From Aliarcobacter sp. (GTDB lineage Bacteria > Campylobacterota > Campylobacteria > Campylobacterales > Arcobacteraceae), in contig JAQTXB010000007.1 in assembly GCA_028688995.1 (NCBI GenBank), positions 78,234-142,233 of the forward strand: 64,000 bases of DNA, given 5' to 3'. The translations under genes were made by a program, and so were the position numbers. Under the pieces are notes generated by a model, which had not been told where the DNA came from, made no database searches, and saw only the letters and a list, made by a program, of their open reading frames with translations. Positions 1 to 12,256 of this stretch are shown one piece after another. Positions within the stretch are counted from its first letter, which is position 1, and each line of letters starts with the position of its first letter.

Positions 1-43
1 ATAGACAAAATAGAGTTGAAGCAATTATCAATTTATAAAACAT
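1..43 (-). CDS. lolA: Start of a divergent LolA-like gene (partial)
   Basis: Only the first 14 codons are in the window. They read on the minus strand from an ATG at 43 as a short hydrophobic signal-peptide-like start (MFYKLIIASTLFCL), with an AAAGG ribosome binding site just upstream. In Campylobacter the gene next to secA encodes LolA, the periplasmic carrier that moves lipoproteins to the outer membrane. The name rests on that gene order and on the signal-peptide look; the visible residues alone do not identify it. Confidence 0.45.
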   Translation of the reverse strand, partial: MFYKLIIASTLFCL

Positions 44-62
44 ATTTTAACCTTTTTTTTTA

Positions 63-81
63 TATAATCATTAGGATTATA
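63..81. promoter_or_regulatory. Divergent back-to-back -10 elements
   Basis: TATAATC, five bases, then GATTATA form a perfect dyad. Read in either direction it gives a TATAAT -10 hexamer, one for secA to the right and one for the lolA-like gene to the left. The two promoters therefore overlap and may compete for RNA polymerase. Promoter function is inferred from the consensus. Confidence 0.5.
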
Positions 82-100
82 ACGAAAAGGAACTAATTTT

Positions 101-2719
101 ATGTTAAATGTTTTTTCAAAAATTTTTGGTACAAGAAACGATAGAGAAGTAAAACAATATAGAAAAAAAGCTCAAGAGATTACAGCTCTTGAAAGTAAAT
201 ACGAAAATTTAAGTGATGAAGAGTTACAAAATGAATTTAACAAGTTAAGACAGCTTGTACAAAAACAAGAAAAATCATTAAATGATGTTTTATTTGAGTC
301 TTTTGCAATTACTAGAGAAGCTAGTAAAAGGGTTTTAAACATGAGACCTTATGATGTACAACTTATTGGTGCAATGGTTTTACATGAAGGAAGAATCGCA
401 GAAATGAAAACGGGTGAAGGAAAAACACTTGTTGGTTCATTAGCCGTTGCTTTAAATGCTTTAAGTGGTGAAGGTGTTCATGTTGTAACTGTAAATGATT
501 ATCTTGCAAGCAGAGATGCAAATGAATTAAAACCTTTATATAACTTTTTAGGATTTAGCGTTGGTGCTGTTATTGGTGGATTAAGAAATGATGAAGAAAG
601 ACGAGCACAATATGCTTGTGACATCACTTATGGTACAAACAATGAATTTGGTTTTGACTTTTTAAGAGATAATATGAATTATGATATTAACGAAAAAGTT
701 CAAAGAGGTCACAACTTTGTAATTGTTGATGAAGTTGACTCAATTTTAATCGATGAAGCAAGAACTCCTTTAATTATTTCAGGACCAACAAATCATAAAA
801 ATTCAAATTATGTAAGAGCAAATGAAATTGCATTAAAACTTACAAAAGGTGAAATAATTGAACCTAAAAATTCTTCTGAAAAGCCAACAACTACAGGTGA
901 TTTTACAGTTGATGAAAAGAATAGAGCTGTAGTTTTAACAGAACAAGGTCATGAACACGCAGAAAAACTATTTAAAGTTGATAACCTTTATTCAATTGAA
1001 AATGCAATGCTTTCACATAGTTTAGATCAAGCATTAAAAGCAAACTATATTTTTGAAAAAGATGTTGATTATGTTGTAAAAGATAACACTGTAATTATTG
1101 TTGATGAATTTACAGGAAGATTAAGTGAAGGAAGAAGATTTAGTGAAGGTTTACACCAAGCTTTAGAAGCAAAAGAAGGTGTTGCTATTCAAGATGAATC
1201 ACAAACTTTAGCTGATATTACTTTCCAAAATTATTTTAGAATGTACAAAAAACTAGCTGGTATGACAGGAACTGCTCAAACAGAAGCTACTGAGTTTGCT
1301 GAAATTTATAGATTAGATGTTGTATCAATTCCTACAAATGTTCCTGTTCAAAGAATAGATAAAAACGACTTAATTTATAAAAGTGAAAAAGAAAAATTTG
1401 AAGCTGTTTGTAATAAAATCAAACAATTCCATGAAAAAGGACAACCTGTTCTTGTGGGAACTGCTTCTATTGAAAAATCTGAAAAATTACATGAAATTTT
1501 AGTTCAAAAGAAAATTCCTCACACAGTTTTAAATGCAAAACAACATGAAAAAGAGGGAAAAATCATCGCTGATGCTGGTCAAAAAGGTGCGGTTACAATT
1601 GCCACAAATATGGCTGGGCGAGGTGTTGATATTAAACTTACTCAAGAAATTCTTGACCTTGGTGGATTAGCTATTATTGGAACTGAAAGACATGAATCAA
1701 GAAGAATTGATAACCAATTAAGAGGAAGATCAGGACGTCAAGGAGATGTTGGTGAATCGCAATTTTATCTATCTTTAGAGGATAATCTTTTAAGAATTTT
1801 TGGAAGTGATAAAATCAAAGGTATCATGGAAAGACTTGGTATTGAAGAAGGTGAACACATTGAATCAAGAATGGTTACAAGAGCTGTTGAAAATGCTCAG
1901 AAAAAAGTTGAATCAATGCACTTTGAATCAAGAAAACATCTACTTGAATATGATGATGTTGCAAATCAACAAAGAAAAGTAATCTACTCATTTAGAAATG
2001 ATTTATTAAAACCTGATTTTGATATTGATTCAAAACTTGATGAAAATAGACTTGAATATGTACAAAATTTATTATCAAGTGCAAATATCATAAATGGAAT
2101 GCCAAGTGAAGATTTTGATTATGAGTTTGTAAAAATAAAACTTGAAGAAGAGTTAAGATTACTTGTAGATATTGAAGATATGAAATGTGATTCTTATGAA
2201 GAGTTTGAAACAAATTTAAATACATTTTTAAAAAATGTTTATACTAGAAAAATGGAAATGGCAGCAACTGAGCAAAAAAATGAAATTGAAAGAATTTTAT
2301 ATCTTCAAATTTTAGATAATGCTTGGAGAGAACATTTATATTCAATGGATACTTTAAAAGCTGGAATTGGTCTTAGAGGTTATAACCAAAAAGATCCATT
2401 AGTTGAGTATAAAAAAGAGTCTTATAATATGTTTATTGAATTAATTGCAAACATTAAACATGAAATTATCAAAATACTATTTACGATTCAACTTCAAAGC
2501 CATGAAGATAAACAAAAAGAGCAAGAAGCAATCGCTAGAATGAAAGAACAAATGGAAGAAGCAACAGAACATATTACAACAAATGTTGCTCAAGAAGCAG
2601 TTAGAAATAGCGATAGAAAAATTGCTAGAAATGAAGATTGTCCTTGTGGAAGTGGTCTAAAATATAAACATTGTTGTGGAAAAAGTGGTCCAAAAATTGG
2701 TTTAGCTGCAGGAAATTAA
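101..2719 (+). CDS. secA: Protein translocase ATPase SecA
   Basis: SecA is the motor ATPase that drives unfolded preproteins through the SecYEG channel of the inner membrane. At 872 residues the length is normal for the family. The Walker A motif MKTGEGKT lies near residue 102 and the DEVDS Walker B near 210, followed by the IDEARTP signature. The helicase-like second motor domain carries the NMAGRGVDI and RGRSGRQGD motifs. The C-terminus ends in the zinc-binding tail with the CPCGSG and HCC cysteines that contacts SecB and lipids. The ATG has an AAAAGGAA ribosome binding site. A permease gene follows one base after the stop, so the two are probably co-transcribed. Confidence 0.98.
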   Translation: MLNVFSKIFGTRNDREVKQYRKKAQEITALESKYENLSDEELQNEFNKLRQLVQKQEKSLNDVLFESFAITREASKRVLNMRPYDVQLIGAMVLHEGRIAEMKTGEGKTLVGSLAVALNALSGEGVHVVTVNDYLASRDANELKPLYNFLGFSVGAVIGGLRNDEERRAQYACDITYGTNNEFGFDFLRDNMNYDINEKVQRGHNFVIVDEVDSILIDEARTPLIISGPTNHKNSNYVRANEIALKLTKGEIIEPKNSSEKPTTTGDFTVDEKNRAVVLTEQGHEHAEKLFKVDNLYSIENAMLSHSLDQALKANYIFEKDVDYVVKDNTVIIVDEFTGRLSEGRRFSEGLHQALEAKEGVAIQDESQTLADITFQNYFRMYKKLAGMTGTAQTEATEFAEIYRLDVVSIPTNVPVQRIDKNDLIYKSEKEKFEAVCNKIKQFHEKGQPVLVGTASIEKSEKLHEILVQKKIPHTVLNAKQHEKEGKIIADAGQKGAVTIATNMAGRGVDIKLTQEILDLGGLAIIGTERHESRRIDNQLRGRSGRQGDVGESQFYLSLEDNLLRIFGSDKIKGIMERLGIEEGEHIESRMVTRAVENAQKKVESMHFESRKHLLEYDDVANQQRKVIYSFRNDLLKPDFDIDSKLDENRLEYVQNLLSSANIINGMPSEDFDYEFVKIKLEEELRLLVDIEDMKCDSYEEFETNLNTFLKNVYTRKMEMAATEQKNEIERILYLQILDNAWREHLYSMDTLKAGIGLRGYNQKDPLVEYKKESYNMFIELIANIKHEIIKILFTIQLQSHEDKQKEQEAIARMKEQMEEATEHITTNVAQEAVRNSDRKIARNEDCPCGSGLKYKHCCGKSGPKIGLAAGN

Positions 2720-2720
2720 T

Positions 2721-3926
2721 TTGAATAAAAAATTAGTAAATTTTATTGTAAAAAAATATTTAAGATTTGACAAAAAAAATCCTTTTATATCTATAAGTGC
2801 CATTTTGGCATTTATAGGTGTTTCTATTGGTGTAATGGTTTTAATTCTTTCTATGGCTATTATGAATGGTACTGCAAAAGAGTTTGAACGAAAACTTTTT
2901 ACTATGAATTATCCTTTAACAATCTATCCAAGAGGTAACAGTACTTCTTTAGATGAAAGTTTATTAAATAAACTTCAAAAAGATTTCCCTTATTTGAAAT
3001 TCTCTCCTTTTGTTTCATCACAAGCTATTATTCAAAGTGGTGATAGTATGAGTGGTGGTATGCTTTTTGGAATAAATCCACAAAGTGAAGCAGCAATAAA
3101 TCCTATTTATAAAGAAGCTTTAGGAAATCTAACCCCTGATAAATTTGATGTAATTACAGGTTCTGGAATATCTGATAAATTGCTTTTAAATCCTGGGGCT
3201 AAAACAACTCTGTATTTTACAGAACTAAATCCGACTGGTTTTTCAATGATGCCAAAAATGAAAAGATTTACTTATATAAATTCTTTTACATCTGGACTTA
3301 ATGCTTATGATAAAGCTTATATGTATACTTCAATAGAAGCTTTACAAACTTTATTAAACAAAGAAGCTGGTTCATTTGATGGAATTCATATTTATTCTGA
3401 AGATGCTTTTGCAGATATTGAGAAATTAAAAAAATATCTAGGAAATAGAGCTTCTATTGTTGGATGGTGGCAACAAAATGGTAACTTCTTTGCTGCAATG
3501 AAAATGGAAAAAACAGCTTTATTTATAGTATTAATGCTTATTATTTTAGTTGCTTCATTAAATATTATCTCTTCACTTCTAATGACTGTAATGAGTAGAA
3601 GAAAAGAAATTGCCCTACTTTTATCAATGGGAGCAACAAGCAAAGAGATTAAATCAATATTCTTAAGAGTTGGAACAATTATAGGATTTTCAGGAATTTT
3701 AACGGGAATTGTTTTAGGATTCTTTGGATATTGGTTATTAAATAATTTTGACATTGTTACTCTTCCAGCAGATGTTTATGGAAGTGCAAAATTGCCTCTT
3801 GATTTAGCAATGGGTGACTTTTTATCTATTGTTTTTGGTGCAATTATAATTGTACTTGTTTCATCTTATTATCCAGCTTCTAAAGCTACAAAAATTGATG
3901 TAATTGACGTTTTACGAAATGAATAA
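2721..3926 (+). CDS. FtsX/LolC-LolE-type ABC transporter permease
   Basis: A 401-residue inner-membrane protein of the MacB/FtsX family. It has one membrane helix near residues 20-45, a periplasmic domain of about 210 residues, then three helices in the C-terminal third, the FtsX topology. The MSRRKEIALLLSMGA stretch before the last helices is typical of LolC/LolE, which extract lipoproteins from the inner membrane. The start is a TTG one base after the secA stop, implying translational coupling. With a lolA-like gene on the far side of secA, a role in lipoprotein sorting is likely. No LolD ATPase gene is present here. Confidence 0.8.
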   Translation: MNKKLVNFIVKKYLRFDKKNPFISISAILAFIGVSIGVMVLILSMAIMNGTAKEFERKLFTMNYPLTIYPRGNSTSLDESLLNKLQKDFPYLKFSPFVSSQAIIQSGDSMSGGMLFGINPQSEAAINPIYKEALGNLTPDKFDVITGSGISDKLLLNPGAKTTLYFTELNPTGFSMMPKMKRFTYINSFTSGLNAYDKAYMYTSIEALQTLLNKEAGSFDGIHIYSEDAFADIEKLKKYLGNRASIVGWWQQNGNFFAAMKMEKTALFIVLMLIILVASLNIISSLLMTVMSRRKEIALLLSMGATSKEIKSIFLRVGTIIGFSGILTGIVLGFFGYWLLNNFDIVTLPADVYGSAKLPLDLAMGDFLSIVFGAIIIVLVSSYYPASKATKIDVIDVLRNE

Positions 3927-3954
3927 AATAAGCCTTTATTTTAAAGGCTTATTT
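3926..3954. terminator. Bidirectional terminator
   Basis: AAATAAGCCTTT and AAAGGCTTATTT form a perfect 12-bp stem with a 5-base loop between two convergent genes. A and T tracts flank both sides. The stop codon of the minus-strand gene lies inside the hairpin. Confidence 0.85.
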
Positions 3955-6887
3955 ACTATTTGACTCTCTTTATTTTTTATCTCTTCTTCTGGATCTTTAC
4001 CCATAATAAAATCAAAAAGTTTTACAGGTGAATTTAATATTCTTTTACCTATATTCACAGGCGCAGTTATAGTATCTTTTGTAAGATTAGTTGAAAGTTC
4101 TGGATTATCTAAACTTCCATTAAGATTAACTTCTGTTTCAACTCTATTATTATCACCTAATAAAACATAATTCACAACGGGAATCATTCCAACAATTTTT
4201 GAATAATCTTTTAAAAATATAAGTTTAATAGTTGAGTCTAACATCATTGTATTTAAGTCAATTTGCCCTCTTCCATCAAAATCAATACCATTTCCAATTG
4301 TAAGCAATTTTTTTACATCTAATAGATTTTTTTCTTTACTATAATTAAACTCTATATTACCATTAACAATTTTATATGCAGTAAGATTAAATCCTGAGTT
4401 TGTAGCCATTCCAACAACAGAAGGAATAGCCAATAATGGATTAATTAATCCTGGAGAAGTTTGAATAAATATTAAAAGATTATTTAAAATTGCTAAATCT
4501 TTAATATTACTATTTTCAATTATTATTTTTCCATTCAAGTTATCAATAGTACCACTTGCATGTAATAATATATTTCCACCTTCAAATATATGTTTATCAA
4601 AAACTGCATTAATAAACTCATCACTTAAATTATTTGAAAATACATCAATCTTTTTATCTTTTGATTCTTTAAAAGTTATATTTGTAAGTTTATGATCCAA
4701 ACTAATAAATTTACTATCATCTCTTACTCTAACTTCAAAATTATCACTTAAAAGTTTATATTTTTCATTTATAATAATATTTGAATTTTTACCTTTTATA
4801 GTAATCTCTTTATATTTATTTTCATCAATTTTTTCACTATCTGAACTCGAATAATATAAGTTATATCCATCTACATATAAAGATACGGCATCTTTTTTTA
4901 ACTCTAAAATCAAATCTTTATTTTTAGTTTCTATCGATGTTAAACCATTTTTTATACTTCCAATTAAACTTAAACTATTGATTTTATCATTATTCTTTCT
5001 AATTGGTAAATTAAGTTCTTTTACATCTACTTCAAAATTAATTGCTTTATTTAATATAGAAATTTTTCCTTTTTCTAAATGATAAATATCACTTCCAACT
5101 TTTAATTTACTATTTAATAAATTTATATTCATATCTTGTTGTAAACCACTATTTTGAAGTTTTGAATCTACCATAACATCTAAATTTCGTAAATATATAT
5201 TTAATTTATCAGCTATTTCTATTTTTAAATCTTCATCTTTTGATGAAACAGTAGTTTTACCATCTTCAATTTTTCCATTTATATCAAGGGAATCAATATT
5301 TTTATTATCCCTTTGAATTGGTAAATCAAGACCTTTTATAAAAGCATTAAAACTCATATTTTTTTCATCTTTTATTTGTAAAGTTATATTTCCTTCTTTA
5401 ATTGAAGTATCTTTTAAAAGTTTTGAATATGGATAAATTTTTGATAAATCGTCAATATTTACATTAATTAAATCAGCTACTTCAATTTTTGTTCCTAAAT
5501 CTTTTAATAAAATAGTTACTTGTTTATTAAAATCCATTTCTAAATTTGTCTGTTTATTTTTAATATCTACAATGCTTTCATTATTATCTTTTTTAATTAA
5601 AAAAGATTTTATATTTGCATCTCCTGAAGATTTCAAAGTTTTTGTATCAAGATTTATATTTACAACAGCATCAATCATATTTTTATATTTAAAATCACTA
5701 TTTTTTATCTCTATCATTGAATCATTTAAAATAACTTCACCTTTTTTACTATCAAAAGTGAAATTATTTATAGAAATTTGTGCATCATTTAGAAAAAACT
5801 CTCCATAAGTTGACATATGTTTTTTGCTATCATATGGAAATTTCATAAGTAAAGAAGCTTGTGTATTTCCACTTTTTTGAATTAATGGAAGATTAATTTT
5901 ATAAGCTTTTAGAATATCTAAAATATCTTTATCTAATTTACTATTTGCTTTTATAAATACATCAACTTGACCTTTTTCTTCACTTGTTAAATTATGAATT
6001 GTTACATAACTTCCAGCTAGGCTTTTATTTTTAAAAGTTGGCTCTATTAAATTAAAATCTAATTTATCATTTTTGAATGAAATATCTAAACTTTTTGTAT
6101 TCACAACATCTACATCTTTATGAAATCTAATTTTTGCCTCTTTTATTTGTGCTTTACCTTGTAGAGAACTTTCAATAATATGATTGTTTTTTAAATCATA
6201 TTCTCCATAAAATTCTTGAAGTTTTATATCACCTTCAACATTATCATACATCCAAGCTTCAGCAACTTCATCTAATCTTAGAAATTTTTTCAAAAATTTT
6301 AAACTTTTAAAAGGCTCACTTACTAAATAAAATTTTGCAAGATCTTTAGTCATTTCAACATTAATACTACTTTGAATATCTTGATAATAAAACTTTCCAT
6401 AATAATTTAATTTTTCATTAAAATAATCGATTTTAATTTTTCCATCAAGTAATAAATCCACATCTTTTAAATATAAAGAATAAAGTTCAAACACCACTTG
6501 ATTCGAGATTACATCAATTTTTGAAGAGAGATTAACGTATTTGTTATCTAAATATAAAATTTCATCATTTAAAACTATTTCAAACTCATTATCATCTATT
6601 TTTAACTTATTTATTCTTATCTCTTGGAATAATTTTAAAACTTTAGGAAGTAATTCTATATTCTTTTTTAAATCCTCAAAAGAGTTTGTAGTTTGAGTCT
6701 TTTTTGATTTATATTCGATATTTTCAATATTCAAAATAAGTTTTTTATCGATTTTAATATAGAATTGCGAAACTAAAATATTTGAAAAAGAAAAAGAGTC
6801 TATTTTTATGCCAGAATACAGAAATGAGAAAAGCGATATTGTTATTAAAAAAAGAAAAAGAAAAGCAAATTTAATTGTCTTCAACAT
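3936..6887 (-). CDS. AsmA/YhdP-like large envelope protein (DUF3971 type)
   Basis: A 983-residue protein with a single N-terminal membrane anchor (about residues 7-25) and a long, beta-rich, low-cysteine periplasmic body with repeated short strands and many Asn, Asp and Lys residues. The C-terminal part (about 740-950, with a GNGIDFDGRGQIDLNTMMLDS-like stretch) resembles the AsmA-like domain of YhdP and TamB relatives. Those proteins form bridges that carry phospholipid from the inner to the outer membrane. The first 80 bases overlap the 5' end of mltG on the other strand. Its position beside mltG and membrane assembly genes suits an envelope role. The exact family member is uncertain. Confidence 0.75.
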   Translation of the reverse strand: MLKTIKFAFLFLFLITISLFSFLYSGIKIDSFSFSNILVSQFYIKIDKKLILNIENIEYKSKKTQTTNSFEDLKKNIELLPKVLKLFQEIRINKLKIDDNEFEIVLNDEILYLDNKYVNLSSKIDVISNQVVFELYSLYLKDVDLLLDGKIKIDYFNEKLNYYGKFYYQDIQSSINVEMTKDLAKFYLVSEPFKSLKFLKKFLRLDEVAEAWMYDNVEGDIKLQEFYGEYDLKNNHIIESSLQGKAQIKEAKIRFHKDVDVVNTKSLDISFKNDKLDFNLIEPTFKNKSLAGSYVTIHNLTSEEKGQVDVFIKANSKLDKDILDILKAYKINLPLIQKSGNTQASLLMKFPYDSKKHMSTYGEFFLNDAQISINNFTFDSKKGEVILNDSMIEIKNSDFKYKNMIDAVVNINLDTKTLKSSGDANIKSFLIKKDNNESIVDIKNKQTNLEMDFNKQVTILLKDLGTKIEVADLINVNIDDLSKIYPYSKLLKDTSIKEGNITLQIKDEKNMSFNAFIKGLDLPIQRDNKNIDSLDINGKIEDGKTTVSSKDEDLKIEIADKLNIYLRNLDVMVDSKLQNSGLQQDMNINLLNSKLKVGSDIYHLEKGKISILNKAINFEVDVKELNLPIRKNNDKINSLSLIGSIKNGLTSIETKNKDLILELKKDAVSLYVDGYNLYYSSSDSEKIDENKYKEITIKGKNSNIIINEKYKLLSDNFEVRVRDDSKFISLDHKLTNITFKESKDKKIDVFSNNLSDEFINAVFDKHIFEGGNILLHASGTIDNLNGKIIIENSNIKDLAILNNLLIFIQTSPGLINPLLAIPSVVGMATNSGFNLTAYKIVNGNIEFNYSKEKNLLDVKKLLTIGNGIDFDGRGQIDLNTMMLDSTIKLIFLKDYSKIVGMIPVVNYVLLGDNNRVETEVNLNGSLDNPELSTNLTKDTITAPVNIGKRILNSPVKLFDFIMGKDPEEEIKNKESQIVNKPLK

Positions 6888-7929
6888 TATAGAATTTATC
6901 CTTGTTTGTTTTATTGCCGTATTGTTTTATGGAACAACGTCAATTACTTCTACAAAAGTATTGTATATTCCTAAAGGTAGTACTAGTTATATTATATCAT
7001 ACTTAAATACAAATGGTTTCGAAATGGGAGTTGTAGATGAATTAATGATTAAATCTATGGGTTATGTTCAAAGTGGTTGGATAGATATAAATGAAAATAA
7101 ATTAACAAGACTTGATTTTATTTATAAATTAATTACATCAAAAGCAGCACTTAAAAGTATTACTTTAATTCCAGGGGAAACTTCATATATTTTCCTTAAA
7201 AAGTTAGCTGTAGAGTTTAATCTATCTGAAGAAAAATTAACTGAATTATATAAACAATATGCGTATAAGGCTGATGGAAATATTTTAGCTGATACATATA
7301 TGTTACCAATTGGAATGAAAGAAGACTATATGATTTTTTATCTATTTTCACAAACAAATAAAAAATATGAAGAGTTTTCAAAAAAGATATTTGGTTATTA
7401 TGATAAAAGAAAATGGTTTAATTACCTAAGTTTAGCCTCTGTTATACAAAAAGAAGCAGCAACAACAAATGAAATGCCAATTGTTGCAAGTGTTATTCAT
7501 AATAGATTAAAAAAAGGTATGAAACTTCAAATGGATGGAACTTTAAATTATGGAGAGTATTCAAATACTGTTGTAACTGCTGATAGAATTAGAGATGATA
7601 ATACAACATATAATACTTATAAAAATCCAAGTCTTCCATCTGATCCTGTTTGTGCTGTAAGTTTAGATGCAATTAAAGCTGGGATTTTTCCTGTAAAAAG
7701 TGATTATATCTATTTTGTAAGGGACAATAGAACTGGTCTTCATAAATTTGCAAGTACTTTTGAACAACATCAAGCTAATATAAATGCAAATGTAGGAGTT
7801 GCAAAAACTTATACAAAAGTTAAAACAGATGAGACACAAATTGATGCTGAAGCTGAAAATATCATGAAAACTGATGTAACAAAACAAAAACCCGTATCAA
7901 TAAAAGATTTATTTAATAATATAAATTAA
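6808..7929 (+). CDS. mltG: Endolytic murein transglycosylase MltG
   Basis: MltG cleaves nascent glycan strands in the periplasm and so helps terminate peptidoglycan chains. The protein (373 residues) has a short basic cytoplasmic tail with KKRKRK, one membrane helix (about 22-42), and a YceG domain. The catalytic Glu is in SVIQKEAAT (near residue 215), followed by ASVIHNRL and GMKLQMDGTLNY. No good alternative ATG, GTG or TTG occurs between this start and the membrane helix, so the overlap with the divergent gene appears real. The C-terminal 30 residues are a charged tail. A stem-loop follows the stop. Confidence 0.93.
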   Translation: MPEYRNEKSDIVIKKRKRKANLIVFNIIEFILVCFIAVLFYGTTSITSTKVLYIPKGSTSYIISYLNTNGFEMGVVDELMIKSMGYVQSGWIDINENKLTRLDFIYKLITSKAALKSITLIPGETSYIFLKKLAVEFNLSEEKLTELYKQYAYKADGNILADTYMLPIGMKEDYMIFYLFSQTNKKYEEFSKKIFGYYDKRKWFNYLSLASVIQKEAATTNEMPIVASVIHNRLKKGMKLQMDGTLNYGEYSNTVVTADRIRDDNTTYNTYKNPSLPSDPVCAVSLDAIKAGIFPVKSDYIYFVRDNRTGLHKFASTFEQHQANINANVGVAKTYTKVKTDETQIDAEAENIMKTDVTKQKPVSIKDLFNNIN

Positions 7930-7935
7930 TAAACT

Positions 7936-7966
7936 TGTGAAAATTTGAAACAATCAAATTTTCACA
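7936..7966 (+). terminator. Stem-loop after mltG
   Basis: TGTGAAAATTTGA and TCAAATTTTCACA make a perfect 13-bp stem with a 5-base loop. No T-run follows, so it may stabilise the transcript end or terminate poorly. The next gene, icd, starts 87 bases downstream. Confidence 0.6.
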
Positions 7967-8031
7967 TCCCAAATATATCGAACTTTCAATTTCCTTAAAC
8001 TCAAATTTGGCTATTGTGTTGCTAACATTAA

Positions 8032-10245
<2,214 letters not shown>

Positions 10246-10259
10246 TATTTCCACATTTT

Positions 10260-10287
10260 AAAAGAGAAGATTTTTTCTTCTCTTTTT
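10260..10287 (+). terminator. Rho-independent terminator of icd
   Basis: AAAGAGAAGA and TCTTCTCTTT pair across a 5-base T loop, followed by a T-rich run. It lies 15 bases after the icd stop. Confidence 0.85.
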
Positions 10288-10487
10288 CCTCTAAAAAACT
10301 TATTTTTTACACTCATCTTCTTCTTTATACTAAGAGATACACCGTTATATTATTTTAATATATAAATTGTCATCATAAAACAGAAAAATATATAATATTT
10401 TACCTCTAAACGATTTATAACCCTTCTTTAGATAAAATATCGCCCTTTATGAAAACAGAAAAAAACTAATAAATTTAGGTTGAAAAT

Positions 10488-10895
10488 ATGAAAGTAGTTA
10501 CAGGAGTAGTTGGTAACGATATACATGTGGTTGCGAATAGACTTATTGATATATCATTACAAGCAAGAGGATTTGAAGTATTTAATCTAGGTGTTAATAC
10601 ATACCTTGAAGAGTTTATTGATGCAGTAATTGAAACAAATGCTGATGTATTACTTATATCTTCACTAAATGGTGAAGCTGAGGGTTGGTGTAGAGAACTT
10701 GCCGTTTTAAAATCAAAATATAAAAATTTAAAAGATGTTGTATTTATGATAGGTGGAAACCTAGCTGTTGGTGAGGGAGATGCAAGTGTACTTGTTCCAA
10801 AATTCAAAAACTATGGTTTTGATTTAGTATTCCACCAAGTTGACTTAAATACTGGTCTTGATGAATTAGAAAAATATTTAAGAGAGAGAAAATGA
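10488..10895 (+). CDS. glmS: Glutamate mutase (methylaspartate mutase) small subunit S
   Basis: The 135-residue cobalamin-binding subunit of glutamate mutase, which with subunit E interconverts L-glutamate and (2S,3S)-3-methylaspartate. The Rossmann-like B12 fold is visible: VTGVVGNDIH at residues 5-13, an LISSLNGE loop and the MIGGNLAVGE loop. D11 and H13 match the base-off cobalamin motif DxHxxG, but the motif's Gly is Ala (A16), a noticeable substitution. The ATG follows a weak TTTAGGTTG site. It is the first gene of a tight four-gene operon and overlaps the next gene by four bases. (This glmS is not the glucosamine synthase of the same name.). Confidence 0.9.
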   Translation: MKVVTGVVGNDIHVVANRLIDISLQARGFEVFNLGVNTYLEEFIDAVIETNADVLLISSLNGEAEGWCRELAVLKSKYKNLKDVVFMIGGNLAVGEGDASVLVPKFKNYGFDLVFHQVDLNTGLDELEKYLRERK

Positions 10896-12256
10896 GTTTA
10901 CTTCAAGAAGAAAGAAACATAATCGTTCAAAATAAATACGCAGATAATTTTGATTTTGCAGAAATTGAAGAGTTTATCAAAGGTGCTTCAAAAAATCTAT
11001 TTATTTCACATCATTTTAAAAACAAAAAAAAGATGTTAGTTCAGCCAAGAGGTGGATTCCCAACTTATAAAAAAATGTTTTCACTTTATGAGTTTTTCGT
11101 AGATGCAAATGTTGATGTACTACCATGTACAATTGATTCAAATACAAGATTAAATGACTACGCAACAAGTGCAAAAATGTTAAAACTTTCAGAAGAAAAT
11201 GAAGTTGATATGTTAAATGGTTACCCACTTGTAAATCATGGATATAGAACATCTAGAAAAATGATGACTCACTTTGATAAACCAATTAGTTTACGACATG
11301 GAACTCCTGATGCTAGACTTTTAATTGAAACAGCACTAGCTTCTGGAATTTTTGAAATTGAAGGTGGTCCAATTACTTACCTTTTACCCTACTCTAAAAA
11401 TTTCCCATTAGATAAAGCATTTATGTATTGGAAATATGTAGAAAGAATTTGTGCAAACTACTCAAAACTAAATGAACCAATTAATAGAGAATCGTTTGGA
11501 CCATTAACAGCAACTTTAGTGCCTCCATGTATTACTATTGTTATTCAAATTTGTGAAATGCTTTTATCACTTGAAGAGGGAGTAAAATCTTTTTCTGTTT
11601 CATTCTCACAAACAGGTTCAATGATTCAAGATATTGTTACTGCAAATGTTTTAAGAAAAATGGCAAAACATTATGCAGAAAAAATTGGATGTGGTGATGC
11701 GATGATAAATTTAGTTTACCATCAATGGATGGGAGCATTTCCATCAAACAAAGATTATTCTGAATCATTAATTAATACTTCAACTGTAATTGCTTCAATG
11801 GTAAGAGCCGATAAAATCATCACAAAAACAAGAGATGAAGCTTTTGGTATTCCAACACGTGAATCAAATGCAAAAACAGTTGCAAATACTCAATATACAT
11901 TAAGAATGTTACAAGGTATTCCAAATATCTCTGATGAACAAGAAGAAGAAATTGTAACAAGTGAAGTAATGTCTATTATGGAAGCTGTATTTAATGACAA
12001 AGCTGACACTTTATGGAGAAAAGTATTTAACTCTATAAAATCAGGAATTATTGATGTTCCTTATTCTCCACATATTATTAACCACAATGAAGTTGTAACT
12101 GTAAGAGATAAAAACAAAAATATTAGAATCATTAAAAAAGGAAATCTTCCAATTTCTGATAGATGTTTTGAATATGAAAAAGCACAATGTGATTTAAACA
12201 AAGATGCTTCATCAATAGTAAATGATATTATCCATGATATAGGAATTATGCAATGA
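10892..12256 (+). CDS. glmE: Glutamate mutase catalytic subunit E
   Basis: The 454-residue TIM-barrel subunit that binds glutamate and houses the radical chemistry started by adenosylcobalamin. Typical family blocks are visible: LFISHHFKNKKKMLVQPRGG near the start, NHGYRTSR, LRHGTPDARLL and ESFGPLTATLVPPC. The ATG overlaps the stop of the S subunit (ATGA), and its own end overlaps the reactivase, so the three products are probably made in fixed ratio. It is slightly shorter than the roughly 480-residue clostridial enzyme. No methylaspartate ammonia-lyase gene lies in the window, so the fate of methylaspartate is open. Confidence 0.93.
   Translation: MSLLQEERNIIVQNKYADNFDFAEIEEFIKGASKNLFISHHFKNKKKMLVQPRGGFPTYKKMFSLYEFFVDANVDVLPCTIDSNTRLNDYATSAKMLKLSEENEVDMLNGYPLVNHGYRTSRKMMTHFDKPISLRHGTPDARLLIETALASGIFEIEGGPITYLLPYSKNFPLDKAFMYWKYVERICANYSKLNEPINRESFGPLTATLVPPCITIVIQICEMLLSLEEGVKSFSVSFSQTGSMIQDIVTANVLRKMAKHYAEKIGCGDAMINLVYHQWMGAFPSNKDYSESLINTSTVIASMVRADKIITKTRDEAFGIPTRESNAKTVANTQYTLRMLQGIPNISDEQEEEIVTSEVMSIMEAVFNDKADTLWRKVFNSIKSGIIDVPYSPHIINHNEVVTVRDKNKNIRIIKKGNLPISDRCFEYEKAQCDLNKDASSIVNDIIHDIGIMQ

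Noticed and set aside
10246..10487. Possible cobalamin riboswitch before the B12-dependent glutamate mutase operon
   Set aside because: I found no B12-box-like sequence or long paired leader; only a terminator for icd and AT-rich promoter DNA are visible.
11016..11252. Minus-strand frame inside glmE
   Set aside because: It overlaps conserved residues of the mutase on the opposite strand and has leucine/histidine-rich composition typical of antisense reading.
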